Source: CAYLSO01 sp964386525 (GTDB taxonomy: Bacteria > Eisenbacteria > RBG-16-71-46 > DASYSL01). From it: DNA of 5,912 nucleotides. A program made the position numbers and the translations under genes. Shown here in pieces: positions 1 through 5,109 of the stretch; within the stretch, counting starts at the first letter, position 1, and each line of letters opens with the position of its first letter. Below the pieces are notes generated by a model. That model saw only the letters and a list, made by a program, of their open reading frames with translations, was not told the origin of the DNA and searched no databases. The stretch spans positions 1 through 5,912 of the forward strand of contig CAYLSO010000077.1 in assembly GCA_964386525.1 (NCBI GenBank), read 5' to 3'.

Positions 1-94
1 CCGCGAAGGCCGGCGCCTGGCGCCCGGGCTCTACCTCGTAGCTCTGCGGCAAGGCACGAGCGTGCGTGTGACCCGGGTGGTGGTGCTCGACTAG
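1..94 (+). CDS. 3' end of a secreted protein with a FlgD-Ig/T9SS-like C-terminal sorting domain (partial)
   Basis: Only the last 30 codons are visible, in the frame starting at base 2 and ending with TAG at 92-94; the gene continues to the left of the window. The residues contain LAPGLYLVALRQG followed by a basic and then valine-rich end, TRVVVLD. This G-[LIV]-Y-[FL]-V...TR[KV]-V-V-L pattern is the final beta-strand pair of FlgD-Ig-like or Por-type sorting domains, which in FCB bacteria sit at the C-terminus of large exported proteins such as proteases and repeat proteins. The catalytic or binding part is out of view, so no function can be given. The gene converges on the leftward Kelch/FlgD-Ig gene, whose end has the same domain type (GIYFIRL...TRKVVLL). 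Confidence in the reading frame and domain type is fair; the short length limits certainty. Confidence 0.6.
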   Translation, partial: REGRRLAPGLYLVALRQGTSVRVTRVVVLD

Positions 95-115
95 ACGCGC
101 CCCCTCCAAACGCCA

Positions 116-143
116 GAGGCGGCCGGGACTCCCCGACCGCCTC
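116..143. terminator. GC-rich hairpin between two convergent stops, possible bidirectional terminator
   Basis: GAGGCGG at 116-122 pairs perfectly with CCGCCTC at 137-143. After one C/A mismatch, CGGG (124-127) can pair with CCCG (132-135) around a short ACTC loop. It sits between the stop of the rightward gene (94) and the stop of the leftward gene (167), where a shared terminator is expected. There is no clear T-run on either strand, so it is not a canonical intrinsic terminator. Confidence 0.5.
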
Positions 144-166
144 GCGCGCTCTCCAGCCTGCGTGCG

Positions 167-775
167 CTAGTTCCTGAGCAGCACGACCTTGCGCGTTTCT
201 TGTATCCCAGGGCCCGTCAGCCGGATGAAGTAGATCCCCGTGCCCAGCCTGGAGCCGGACTCGTTCATCCCGTTCCAGACCACCGTCGCGGTGCCTGCGC
301 TCCGCTCGCCATCCACCAGCCGGCGTACCAAGCGCCCGCTGACGTCGTAGACGCCGAGCTGGACTCGGCCTGCATTCGCGATGCAGTAGCTCACGGTTAT
401 CGTTCCGCGGGCCGGATTCGGGACTGGCGGGCGCAGAAGACTGATTGGGCTTCGCGACTCGCCATCCCCGACCCCGGTCGATATGTCCGCCAGCCACAGT
501 GCCCAGACATCGTTGAGGTAGTACGAGCCATAGCTCTGGTAGCCCCCGAAGACCACGACGCGGCCGCGTGCCGGGTCGTACACTGCCGTGTGGCCGGCCC
601 GCGGGCTCGGTGGGGTACCGGTCGTGTAGACACCCATTGCAAAGCGCGGGATTCCGCCCATCCCGTGCACGTTGATGCGCGGGTTTGCGGCAGATTGGAA
701 AGCCGTTCCTGTTCCTGGACGTAGCGTCTTTGTTTTCAGGCTGAAGCGCGATTTCCGTGTGATTCGACGCGGCAC
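167..775 (-). CDS. Kelch-repeat protein with FlgD-Ig/T9SS-type C-terminal domain, probably 5'-truncated
   Basis: The 202-residue frame has two recognisable parts. Residues about 57-94 form one Kelch/galactose-oxidase-type blade: SPRAGHTAVYDPARGRVVVFGG, then a YLNDVWAL strand. Residues about 110-202 form a FlgD-Ig-like C-terminal domain: PVPNPARGTITVSY, VYDVSGRLVRRLVDG, VVWNG, GTGIYFIRL, TRKVVLL. Kelch proteins normally have four to seven blades and a signal peptide; this one has a single blade and a basic, non-hydrophobic N-terminus. The GTG at 775 has no Shine-Dalgarno sequence, and the frame stays open upstream only to a TGA at 815-817 without gaining a signal peptide. I infer that it is the 3' remnant of a larger secreted Kelch protein, or a start disrupted by a frameshift. 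If intact, it would be exported and carry the C-terminal domain as a sorting or anchoring module. Confidence 0.65.
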   Translation of the reverse strand: MPRRITRKSRFSLKTKTLRPGTGTAFQSAANPRINVHGMGGIPRFAMGVYTTGTPPSPRAGHTAVYDPARGRVVVFGGYQSYGSYYLNDVWALWLADISTGVGDGESRSPISLLRPPVPNPARGTITVSYCIANAGRVQLGVYDVSGRLVRRLVDGERSAGTATVVWNGMNESGSRLGTGIYFIRLTGPGIQETRKVVLLRN

Positions 776-852
776 TCGAGTCGTCAGCTGCGCCGACGGG
801 GCTATACCCTCGTTTCAGCCTTCAACCCATGCTGAGTCAGGGACATAGCCTG

Positions 853-873
853 CGATCGCGTTCAACGCGATCG
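853..873. repeat. Perfect 8-bp inverted repeat (hairpin or operator-like)
   Basis: CGATCGCG (853-860) and CGCGATCG (866-873) are exact reverse complements around a TTCAA loop. The element lies about 165 bp upstream of the ATG at 1038, in the only leader region for the rightward cluster. It could be a protein-binding palindrome or an RNA hairpin; it has no T-run, so a terminator is unlikely. Confidence 0.45.
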
Positions 874-1026
874 AAACGCCGCGCTTCTCAATGGTCGTCT
901 ACAGCTGGCCGCCGCCGAAACCGGCACGGTCGATGCCGCCGGCGCCCCAGACTGACTTCTTCCTGGAATCCGTCCCTCCCCAGGAGCACACTGGACGCGC
1001 TCCGGATCACCCTGGGGCATCCCACC

Positions 1027-1031
1027 GGAGG
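1027..1031 (+). promoter_or_regulatory. Shine-Dalgarno GGAGG that fixes the start at 1038
   Basis: GGAGG lies six bases before the ATG at 1038. This decides against the longer frame opening at 891 and places the start directly before a typical signal peptide. Confidence 0.75.
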
Positions 1032-1037
1032 CCGCTC

Positions 1038-1478
1038 ATGCAAAAGGCTAAGGCGTTCTTCCTCGTCAGCCTGGGGGTTCTCGCGCTGGCGGTGGCGTTC
1101 CACCTCGGGGCGCAGTCGGCGCAGGGGCAGGCTACCAACGGGGCTCAGGGCGGAGAGTTCATGGTCGGCACCGGGCTCCCGCCCTGTGTCTCCGGGGCCT
1201 GGGGGCGGACAGTCTACTACGCGAATTTGGGCCTATCCGGGGCGCCTTTCGGCGGCGGGCTGTTGCCCGTGCCCGTTCCGGGGGGCGACCCTATCGTCGC
1301 CACCCGAATTTCAGAGTGGTACGAGGGCACGGTGCCCGGCGTACTCGTCCTGGTCGCCAACGGCGATTGCTACTACTGGGCCAGCAGCAGTTGGCTCTAC
1401 CTGGGAAACCTGAACCGAGTCGGCCCCGTCCAGACCGTCCCGAGCACCTGGGGCCGGATCAAGGCCGAGAGGCGGTAA
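1038..1478 (+). CDS. Small secreted protein ending in the TWGRIKAERR tail
   Basis: The product is 146 residues. Residues 1-32 are a signal peptide: basic MQKAK, a hydrophobic core FFLVSLGVLALAVAFHL, then an Ala/Gln-rich region ending in AQGQA, a plausible signal peptidase I site. The mature part is glycine- and tyrosine-rich, with two cysteines (C50, C111) and a GDCYYW...WLYLGN segment that looks like beta-strands. The last 18 residues are GPVQTVPSTWGRIKAERR. The same ungapped tail type ends the mini-ORF at 1977-2036 and the cysteine-rich protein at 5494-5912. I do not recognise a named family. The protein is probably exported to the periplasm or cell surface, and the tail may be a sorting or processing signal (inference). 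The gene lies 31 bp upstream of the lipoprotein gene and is probably co-transcribed with it. Confidence 0.75.
   Translation: MQKAKAFFLVSLGVLALAVAFHLGAQSAQGQATNGAQGGEFMVGTGLPPCVSGAWGRTVYYANLGLSGAPFGGGLLPVPVPGGDPIVATRISEWYEGTVPGVLVLVANGDCYYWASSSWLYLGNLNRVGPVQTVPSTWGRIKAERR
1422..1478 (+). other. C-terminal tail motif, copy 1 (GPVQ...TWGRIKAERR-stop)
   Basis: These are the last 18 codons and stop of the secreted protein. Bases 1445-1478 match 2003-2036 at 32 of 34 positions; the only differences are one synonymous Arg codon (CGG/CGC) and the stop (TAA/TAG). Confidence 0.65.
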
Positions 1479-1496
1479 ACGCAGGCGCGAGTGACG

Positions 1497-1504
1497 AAAG
1501 GAGG
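1497..1504 (+). promoter_or_regulatory. Strong Shine-Dalgarno AAAGGAGG of the lipoprotein gene
   Basis: AAAGGAGG ends five bases before the ATG at 1510. This supports that start over internal ones and indicates efficient independent translation behind the upstream gene. Confidence 0.7.
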
Positions 1505-1509
1505 GCAGG

Positions 1510-1950
1510 ATGCCCGGACGCTCTCGGTTCATCGCCACCCGACGGCTCGCAGCGTTGGCGATGATTGCCTTGCTGCTGGGCGGCTGCAGCACCTGGCGCA
1601 TGCAGGGCCAAGCACCTGCGACGACGGTCAGCGCCAGGCCATCTCCTCCCCACGTGCGCATTACGCTCCAGGACGGAACGAGGCTCGAGGTCTACCAAGC
1701 AGTCGTCCAGGGAGATAGCCTCCTCGGCGTCGGGCCCGCCGCACCGTCGAGCTACTACAATTATGGGCGCCCCGTTGCCCCCACCGTATCGCACCCCCGA
1801 ATCGCGGTGGCGCTGGGCGACATCCGTACTCTTGAAATCCGAACTCACAGCGGAAAGAACACCACGCTTCTAATTACGGGGATCATAGTTGGCCTATTGG
1901 CGGTATTCATTATTGGGTTGGCAGCGTCAGGTAGTTTCGAGGTTCCTTGA
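1510..1950 (+). CDS. Lipoprotein of unknown function with a C-terminal transmembrane helix
   Basis: The product is 146 residues. A basic N-terminus (RSRFIATRR) and hydrophobic core lead to the lipobox LGGC at residues 23-26, so C26 should be lipidated and anchored by signal peptidase II processing. Residues 48-112 have the form VRITLQDGTRLEVYQAVVQGDSLLG...IAVALGDIRTLEIR, a small beta-rich module. Similar short envelope proteins, in which a polar strand pair is followed by a helix, are known to me only as uncharacterised proteins. Residues about 118-140 (TTLLITGIIVGLLAVFIIGLA) form one membrane helix, followed by a six-residue tail. Lipid anchor plus membrane helix would attach the protein at both ends. 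It sits between two frames that end in the TWGRIKAERR tail (gaps of 31 and 26 bp), suggesting one operon. The helix codons are more AT-rich than their surroundings, as is common for membrane segments. Confidence 0.75.
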   Translation: MPGRSRFIATRRLAALAMIALLLGGCSTWRMQGQAPATTVSARPSPPHVRITLQDGTRLEVYQAVVQGDSLLGVGPAAPSSYYNYGRPVAPTVSHPRIAVALGDIRTLEIRTHSGKNTTLLITGIIVGLLAVFIIGLAASGSFEVP

Positions 1951-1960
1951 ACGACGGACA

Positions 1961-1976
1961 GAGAGGGAGCCCTCTC
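1961..1976 (+). promoter_or_regulatory. Palindromic leader with Shine-Dalgarno of the mini-ORF
   Basis: GAGAGGG (1961-1967) and CCCTCTC (1970-1976) are exact reverse complements separated by AG. The arms include a Shine-Dalgarno GGGAG (1965-1969) seven bases before the ATG at 1977. A folded stem would hide the ribosome site. From GGAG to ATG, 12 of 14 bases match the leader of the gene at 1038. Confidence 0.5.
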
Positions 1977-2036
1977 ATGGGTCCTGTGCAAGCGGAGCGC
2001 ACCACCTGGGGCCGCATCAAGGCCGAGAGGCGGTAG
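1977..2036 (+). CDS. 19-residue mini-ORF consisting almost only of the TWGRIKAERR tail
   Basis: The frame reads MGPVQAERTTWGRIKAERR and stops with TAG at 2034-2036. It has its own Shine-Dalgarno (GGGAG, spacing 7) and the CTC-ATG context also seen at the starts at 1038 and 2329. The 18 residues after Met align without gaps to the end of the 146-residue protein at 1038-1478, and bases 2003-2036 match 1445-1478 at 32 of 34 positions. There is no signal peptide or body. It is most simply a relict of a paralogous gene that lost its middle, leaving the leader and start joined to the tail; a functional micropeptide is possible but unproven. The frame is open upstream only to a TAG at 1932-1934, inside the lipoprotein gene. 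Confidence 0.45.
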   Translation: MGPVQAERTTWGRIKAERR

Positions 2037-2328
2037 CAATCGCAGCAACACAACTCCGGCCTTGCTGTCGGTGCCCATGGTAAGAGATGCGAGAATCCCC
2101 CGAAGGTGTCCCTCGATCCGCTCGGGGGCGACGTTGCGAGTAGGAGGGTCGGGCCTCCCCGGCGATTTGATTCCGGGTTGATGTTCGGCCACGAGAGTCC
2201 ACGGCAATCCCGGCACAACTCCCGCCTGGGCCGGAACAGTGTCGAGCCCGAGAGGAACGAAGATCAACGGAGGCGCGGCGTCGGTTGTTCGGGATCTGGG
2301 AACGGGCGGGCGAGTCCCAGGAGCGCTC
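2037..2328. other. Intergenic region with no supported gene
   Basis: This 292-bp stretch lies between the mini-ORF and the interrupted gene at 2329. Frames are open on both strands here, but their compositions look like random GC-rich reading and none has a supported start. It may hold decayed remains of the gene whose tail survives at 1977-2036, and presumably the promoter of the next gene, although I can point to no promoter motif. Confidence 0.35.
2319..2323 (+). promoter_or_regulatory. Shine-Dalgarno AGGAG of the interrupted gene
   Basis: AGGAG ends five bases before the ATG at 2329 and favours this start over the upstream in-frame ATG at 2239. CTGGGA (2296-2301) can pair with TCCCAG (2315-2320), so the site partly overlaps a possible 6-bp stem. 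Confidence 0.6.
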
Positions 2329-2475
2329 ATGGAAATCATCGGCATCGAAGGAATTGACGCGGGGACTCTCGAGTCCGAGATAGCGCGCGCGGGCAAGTTT
2401 GTGCTATTTCAATACTGCATTTCCGCGATCTTCGTGACTTTCAAGTGTCACCGAACACTGAAAAGCGGCCACTGA
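2329..2475 (+). pseudogene. 5' fragment of an uncharacterised small protein gene, interrupted by the IS21-family element
   Basis: Host codons 1-39 read MEIIGIEGIDAGTLESEIAR and then AGKFVLFQYCISAIFVTFK. Codon 40 (TGT at 2446) is the first codon of the insertion sequence, which adds nine foreign residues and a TGA at 2473-2475. The N-terminus, with an amphipathic helix and then an FVLFQYCIS-type hydrophobic segment, resembles a family of small uncharacterised membrane-associated proteins I recall from memory; these continue with a basic turn and a second, Trp/Gly-rich hydrophobic region. That missing part is not found right of the IS. The ribosome site at 2319-2323 and the coherent protein up to the exact IS border support a real gene broken by insertion. 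The function is unknown. Confidence 0.6.
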
Positions 2476-2497
2476 GGAACACTTCAAAACCGGCCAC
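2446..2497 (+). repeat. Left terminal inverted repeat of the IS (istB side)
   Basis: This 52-bp end begins TGTCACCGAAC and matches the inverted right end at 41 of 52 positions. It contains two sub-repeats, AAAAGCGGCCAC (2461-2472) and AAAACCGGCCAC (2486-2497), exactly 25 bp apart. Multiple end repeats are characteristic of IS21-family transposase binding sites. Confidence 0.85.
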
Positions 2498-2719
2498 AGC
2501 GGGGCGACTGGTGGCGAGTATGGGGCCCCGGGTCGGGGCCAGCAAGGTTCGGTTCTCCGCGGCTGGCGGGTCGCGATCCGGGGTCGGGAGGGGATGCGGC
2601 CCCCTCGGTGCGGGAAGACGAGCGCCGAGGCTGGCCCAGGAACGCCGATCGTGATCGGGCGCGACCCGTAGCCCTCCCTGGAGCGAGCCGTGACGCGCAT
2701 CGCGGAACGCAGCACGGGC
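2498..2719. other. Non-coding segment of the IS downstream of istB
   Basis: There is no gene between the istB stop and the left end. It holds several short GC-rich inverted repeats: GGCCCC/GGGGCC (2524-2529 with 2535-2540), GAGGGG/CCCCTC (2588-2593 with 2601-2606) and CCGATC/GATCGG (2645-2650 with 2653-2658). Any of these could help end istB transcription, but none has a T-run. Confidence 0.4.
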
Positions 2720-3481
2720 TCAGTTCTCCTCGTTCTGCGCTTCGACGGGATGTCGGGATCGATGGTGCATGCGGTAGCTCTTGCCCTGCATGGTGAGGAT
2801 CTCGGCGTGTTCGAGGAAGCGATCGAGGATGGCGGTGGTGGCGGGGATGTCGCCGAGGAACTGACCCCAGTCCTCGGTGGGGCGGTTGGTGGTGATCAGA
2901 GTGGAGGCCTTCTCGTGGCGGCGGACGAAGACCTCGAGCAGGTCCTCGGCGGCGGTGGGGCCCAGCTTCCTCATGCCGAAGTCTTCCAGCGCCAAGAGGT
3001 CGACCCGGGTGAGGCGTTCGACCAGCTCGCGCCGCTCGCCGGTGGCTGCCGCCTCGGCGAAGTCCTGGGCCAGGTCGAAGGTGCTGCGCACCAGCACGCG
3101 GTAGCCGGCGCGGATGGCGCCGACGGCGATGGCCAGGGCGGCGTGGCTCTTGCCCACCCCGGGCGGGCCGATGAGGAGCACCCCCTGGTGGGAGGCGACG
3201 AAGCGGCCGGCGGCCAGCTCGCACAGCCGGGCACGCGGCAGCTTGGGATTGAAGGACCAGTCGAAGTCGGCGAACTCCTTGACCTGGGCGATGGTGGCCT
3301 GCTTGAGGCGCCGAGCGAAGAGCCGGTCGGCTCGGCGGCACAGTTCATCCTCGACCAGCAGTTCGAGGAACTCGCGATGGGGCAGGCCGGCGCCGGTGGC
3401 CTGCTGCAGGCGGCCGGGCAGGGCCTCGGCCATGCCGGACAGCCGCAGATGGCGCAGCCGCGTATCGAGTTGGGCACTCAT
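2720..3481 (-). CDS. istB: IstB-type AAA+ ATPase, IS21-family transposition helper protein
   Basis: The product is 253 residues, the usual IstB length. In IS21-family transposition IstB binds DNA, hydrolyses ATP, selects the target and stimulates the IstA transposase. Visible motifs are an N-terminal helical region (LRHLRLSGMAEAL, residues 10-21), Walker A GPPGVGKS (105-112), Walker B LLALEDFG (162-169), sensor-1-like TLITTNRP (194-201) and AILDRFLEHAEIL (217-229), which includes the conserved arginine. The start is the ATG at 3481. It overlaps the istA stop by four bases (ATGA) and has GGAGG at 3489-3493, seven bases upstream and inside istA, so translational coupling is likely. The same frame stays open far upstream through istA (to about 4885), but that part is a shadow of istA. 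Confidence 0.95.
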   Translation of the reverse strand: MSAQLDTRLRHLRLSGMAEALPGRLQQATGAGLPHREFLELLVEDELCRRADRLFARRLKQATIAQVKEFADFDWSFNPKLPRARLCELAAGRFVASHQGVLLIGPPGVGKSHAALAIAVGAIRAGYRVLVRSTFDLAQDFAEAAATGERRELVERLTRVDLLALEDFGMRKLGPTAAEDLLEVFVRRHEKASTLITTNRPTEDWGQFLGDIPATTAILDRFLEHAEILTMQGKSYRMHHRSRHPVEAQNEEN

Positions 3482-5055
3482 GGCAGATCCTCCAGTCGGT
3501 AGTCGGTCAGGGGACGGATGCTCTCGTGTGCGCTCGTCAGCCCGCACGCCTCGGCGGGCAGAGCGGCGGTCTCGGTCAGCCGCTTGAGGTCCTTGTAGCG
3601 GAACAGCCGGTGCTCGTGAGCCCGGCCGGCGGCGTACAACAGGCGCTCGCGGGGATGGACGCGGGTCAAGCCCAGCACTCCCTGGATCAGCCGGTAGGCG
3701 CGCACGCCGCGCTCGGCGATCGCCGCCGTCGCCCACTGGTGCAGCGGTTCTCCCACGCGCGCGCAGCGACCGAGCAGGTGTTCGGCGAAGGCGCGCTGGG
3801 TGGAGACGGTGGTCAGCGGCGAAGCCCCCGCCCGGGGAGCGTACTGACCCGCGGCCAGGCGCGGATGGACGGCGACCAGGACCTCGCCGTGGTAGAGGCG
3901 CACCAGGTGGCGATCCCAGCGCACGCGCAGGGTTTGGTTGAGCAGCGCCAGCGGGGCCGGATAGAAGGCCCCCTGGACCTCGACGTGGCCGTCGGGATGG
4001 ACGGTGCGCGTGCCGCTGGCGAAGACAGCGAAGGGCTCGCTGGGCAGCGGCTGCAGGGCCGGCTGGTCGGTCTCCAGGAAGTGGGTCCATACCTGCCGGC
4101 GCGTGGTGCCGTGGAGGCGCAGCCGGGCGATGGTGCGGTTCCAGTGGCGCAGGAAGGTGTTGTGCTCCTCCAGGCTGTCGAAGCGCCGCCCCTTGAGCGC
4201 ATTGTCCTTGACGTAGCCGCCGCTGCGCTCCTCCTTGCCGTTTTCCTGCGGAGTGCGCGGCCGGGTGGGCAACGCCGTGAAGCCCCAGTGGCGGGCGAAG
4301 GCGGCGTAGACCTCGTTGGCGTCGGGATCGTAGAGGCAGGCGCGCACCACGGCGGCTTTTAGATTGTCGTGGCGTACGACGCGCGGCACCCCGCCCAGGT
4401 CGCGAAAGGCGTTCTCGTGGACGGCGAGGAAGCCGTCCAGCTTCTGGTCCCAGACCGCTTCCTCGTAGCCGTGCCGGGAGTGGCACAGGGTCAGGCGGAA
4501 GACCCAGGGCCGCTGCCACTGGCCGCTCTCCGCGCGCCAGGTGGGAGCGCCGCGGAAGAAGTCGACCTGGGCTTCCTCCCCAGGCTCCGAGTGGTAGACC
4601 CCGACCGCCCGCCGCGGCCGCTCCAGCCGGCGGACGTAACGCTTCACCGACTCGTAGCTGTGGGGGTAGCCGCTCTCCTCGACCAGGTCCTGCCAGATGC
4701 GCTGCAGGCTCAGACCGCTGTCGAGCTTCTCCACCACCGCAGCGTGGTAGGCCGCCGCCGCCGAGCGCGCCGGCAGCGCCGAGCCGGGGAACACTTTGGC
4801 CGCATTTGGCCCCCAGCCGGCGAACCCTTTGGCCGGGTTTGATGCGCCAGGGTCCGGGCTTCCGGCCTCCGCTGCGTCGCCGCAACCCGGCGAGCCGGGG
4901 AACACTTTGGCCGCATTTGCTCGCCCCTGCCGGGCGTAGCGCGACACCGTCTCGCGCCGGACCCCGGTCTCAGCCTCGATCCGGCGATAGGTCCAGCCCA
5001 GCTCCAGTAATGCGATAACCTGTTGTCGTTTTGCCATCTTCAGGTAGTTGCTCAT
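3478..5055 (-). CDS. istA: IstA-type DDE transposase of the IS21 family
   Basis: The product is 525 residues. Residues about 5-42 form a helix-turn-helix (QVIALLELGWTYRRIEAETG then VRRETVSRYAR) that should bind the IS ends. An integrase-core domain follows, with catalytic-type residues D165 in EEAQVDFFRG, D230 in VVRHDNLKAA, and a glutamate in QENGKEERS (E275 or E276). The C-terminal part (about 340-520) includes the segment VHPDGHVEVQGAFYPAP typical of IS21 transposases. IstA cuts and joins the element ends and acts with IstB. The linker at 46-92 is unusual: it repeats N-A/P-A-K-x-F-x-G three times, encoded by DNA resembling the IS end sub-repeats. The start at 5055 has GGAGG six bases upstream, partly inside a hairpin. 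An alternative start is the ATG at 5037 (MAKRQQ). Confidence 0.95.
   Translation of the reverse strand: MSNYLKMAKRQQVIALLELGWTYRRIEAETGVRRETVSRYARQGRANAAKVFPGSPGCGDAAEAGSPDPGASNPAKGFAGWGPNAAKVFPGSALPARSAAAAYHAAVVEKLDSGLSLQRIWQDLVEESGYPHSYESVKRYVRRLERPRRAVGVYHSEPGEEAQVDFFRGAPTWRAESGQWQRPWVFRLTLCHSRHGYEEAVWDQKLDGFLAVHENAFRDLGGVPRVVRHDNLKAAVVRACLYDPDANEVYAAFARHWGFTALPTRPRTPQENGKEERSGGYVKDNALKGRRFDSLEEHNTFLRHWNRTIARLRLHGTTRRQVWTHFLETDQPALQPLPSEPFAVFASGTRTVHPDGHVEVQGAFYPAPLALLNQTLRVRWDRHLVRLYHGEVLVAVHPRLAAGQYAPRAGASPLTTVSTQRAFAEHLLGRCARVGEPLHQWATAAIAERGVRAYRLIQGVLGLTRVHPRERLLYAAGRAHEHRLFRYKDLKRLTETAALPAEACGLTSAHESIRPLTDYRLEDLP
4780..4919 (-). repeat. Three end-like repeat units inside the istA linker
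   Basis: A 29-bp sequence occurs twice without mismatch, at 4780-4808 and 4891-4919. A related 28-bp copy with five mismatches lies at 4814-4841. On the istA strand each contains AAA-NN-CGGCCA (4797-4807, 4830-4840, 4908-4918), the core of the sub-repeats at the IS ends. In istA they encode N-A-A-K-V-F-P-G (residues 47-54), N-P-A-K-G-F-A-G (73-80) and N-A-A-K-V-F-P-G (84-91). Confidence 0.8.
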
Positions 5056-5058
5056 GGG

Positions 5059-5084
5059 CCCCCTCCCTGGTGGTTGCCAGGGAG
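5059..5084 (-). promoter_or_regulatory. Hairpin covering the istA ribosome-binding site
   Basis: Read on the istA strand, CTCCCTGG (5084-5077) and CCAGGGAG (5070-5063) form a perfect 8-bp stem with a six-base loop. The Shine-Dalgarno core GGAGG (5066-5062) lies mostly within the 3' arm, six bases before the ATG. Folding should reduce istA translation. This is inferred from sequence alone; comparable hairpins are known to limit transposase expression in several IS families. Confidence 0.6.
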
Positions 5085-5109
5085 AGTGCCGGAGACGCCG
5101 CTACCCGTA

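Larger units (their letters stand above)
776..1037. other. Intergenic region between divergent genes
   Basis: This 262-bp stretch separates the start of the leftward Kelch fragment from the start of the rightward secreted-protein gene, so any promoter for the rightward cluster should lie here. I see no convincing -35/-10 pair. The rightward frame is open from 891 and offers an ATG there, but the added residues are proline- and basic-rich and precede the obvious signal peptide, so they are treated as untranslated leader. The only clear structure is the inverted repeat at 853-873. Confidence 0.4.

Noticed and set aside
891..1037. N-terminal extension of the secreted protein from an ATG at 891
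   Set aside because: The added 49 residues are proline/basic-rich, would bury the signal peptide inside the protein, and have no ribosome site; the ATG at 1038 has GGAGG at ideal spacing.
2239..2328. Upstream start at 2239 for the interrupted gene
   Set aside because: The extra 30 residues look like random GC-rich translation, while AGGAG at 2319-2323 and the coherent protein both point to 2329.
1845..2396. Minus-strand frame of 183 codons
   Set aside because: It overlaps the lipoprotein helix, the mini-ORF and the interrupted gene on the other strand, shows no family pattern and has no ribosome site.
2434..2451. GTGAC next to the IS end forming an inverted pair with GTCAC of the terminus
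   Set aside because: Only five bases, expected often by chance, and not accompanied by a second feature.
3482..4885. A 721-residue minus-strand frame that extends istB far upstream
   Set aside because: The extension is an Arg/Pro/Gly-rich shadow of istA; the real istB starts at the ATG at 3481, overlapping the istA stop.
4780..4919. CRISPR-like reading of the 29-bp repeats
   Set aside because: Only two perfect copies and one degenerate copy, with unequal spacing, all within the istA reading frame.
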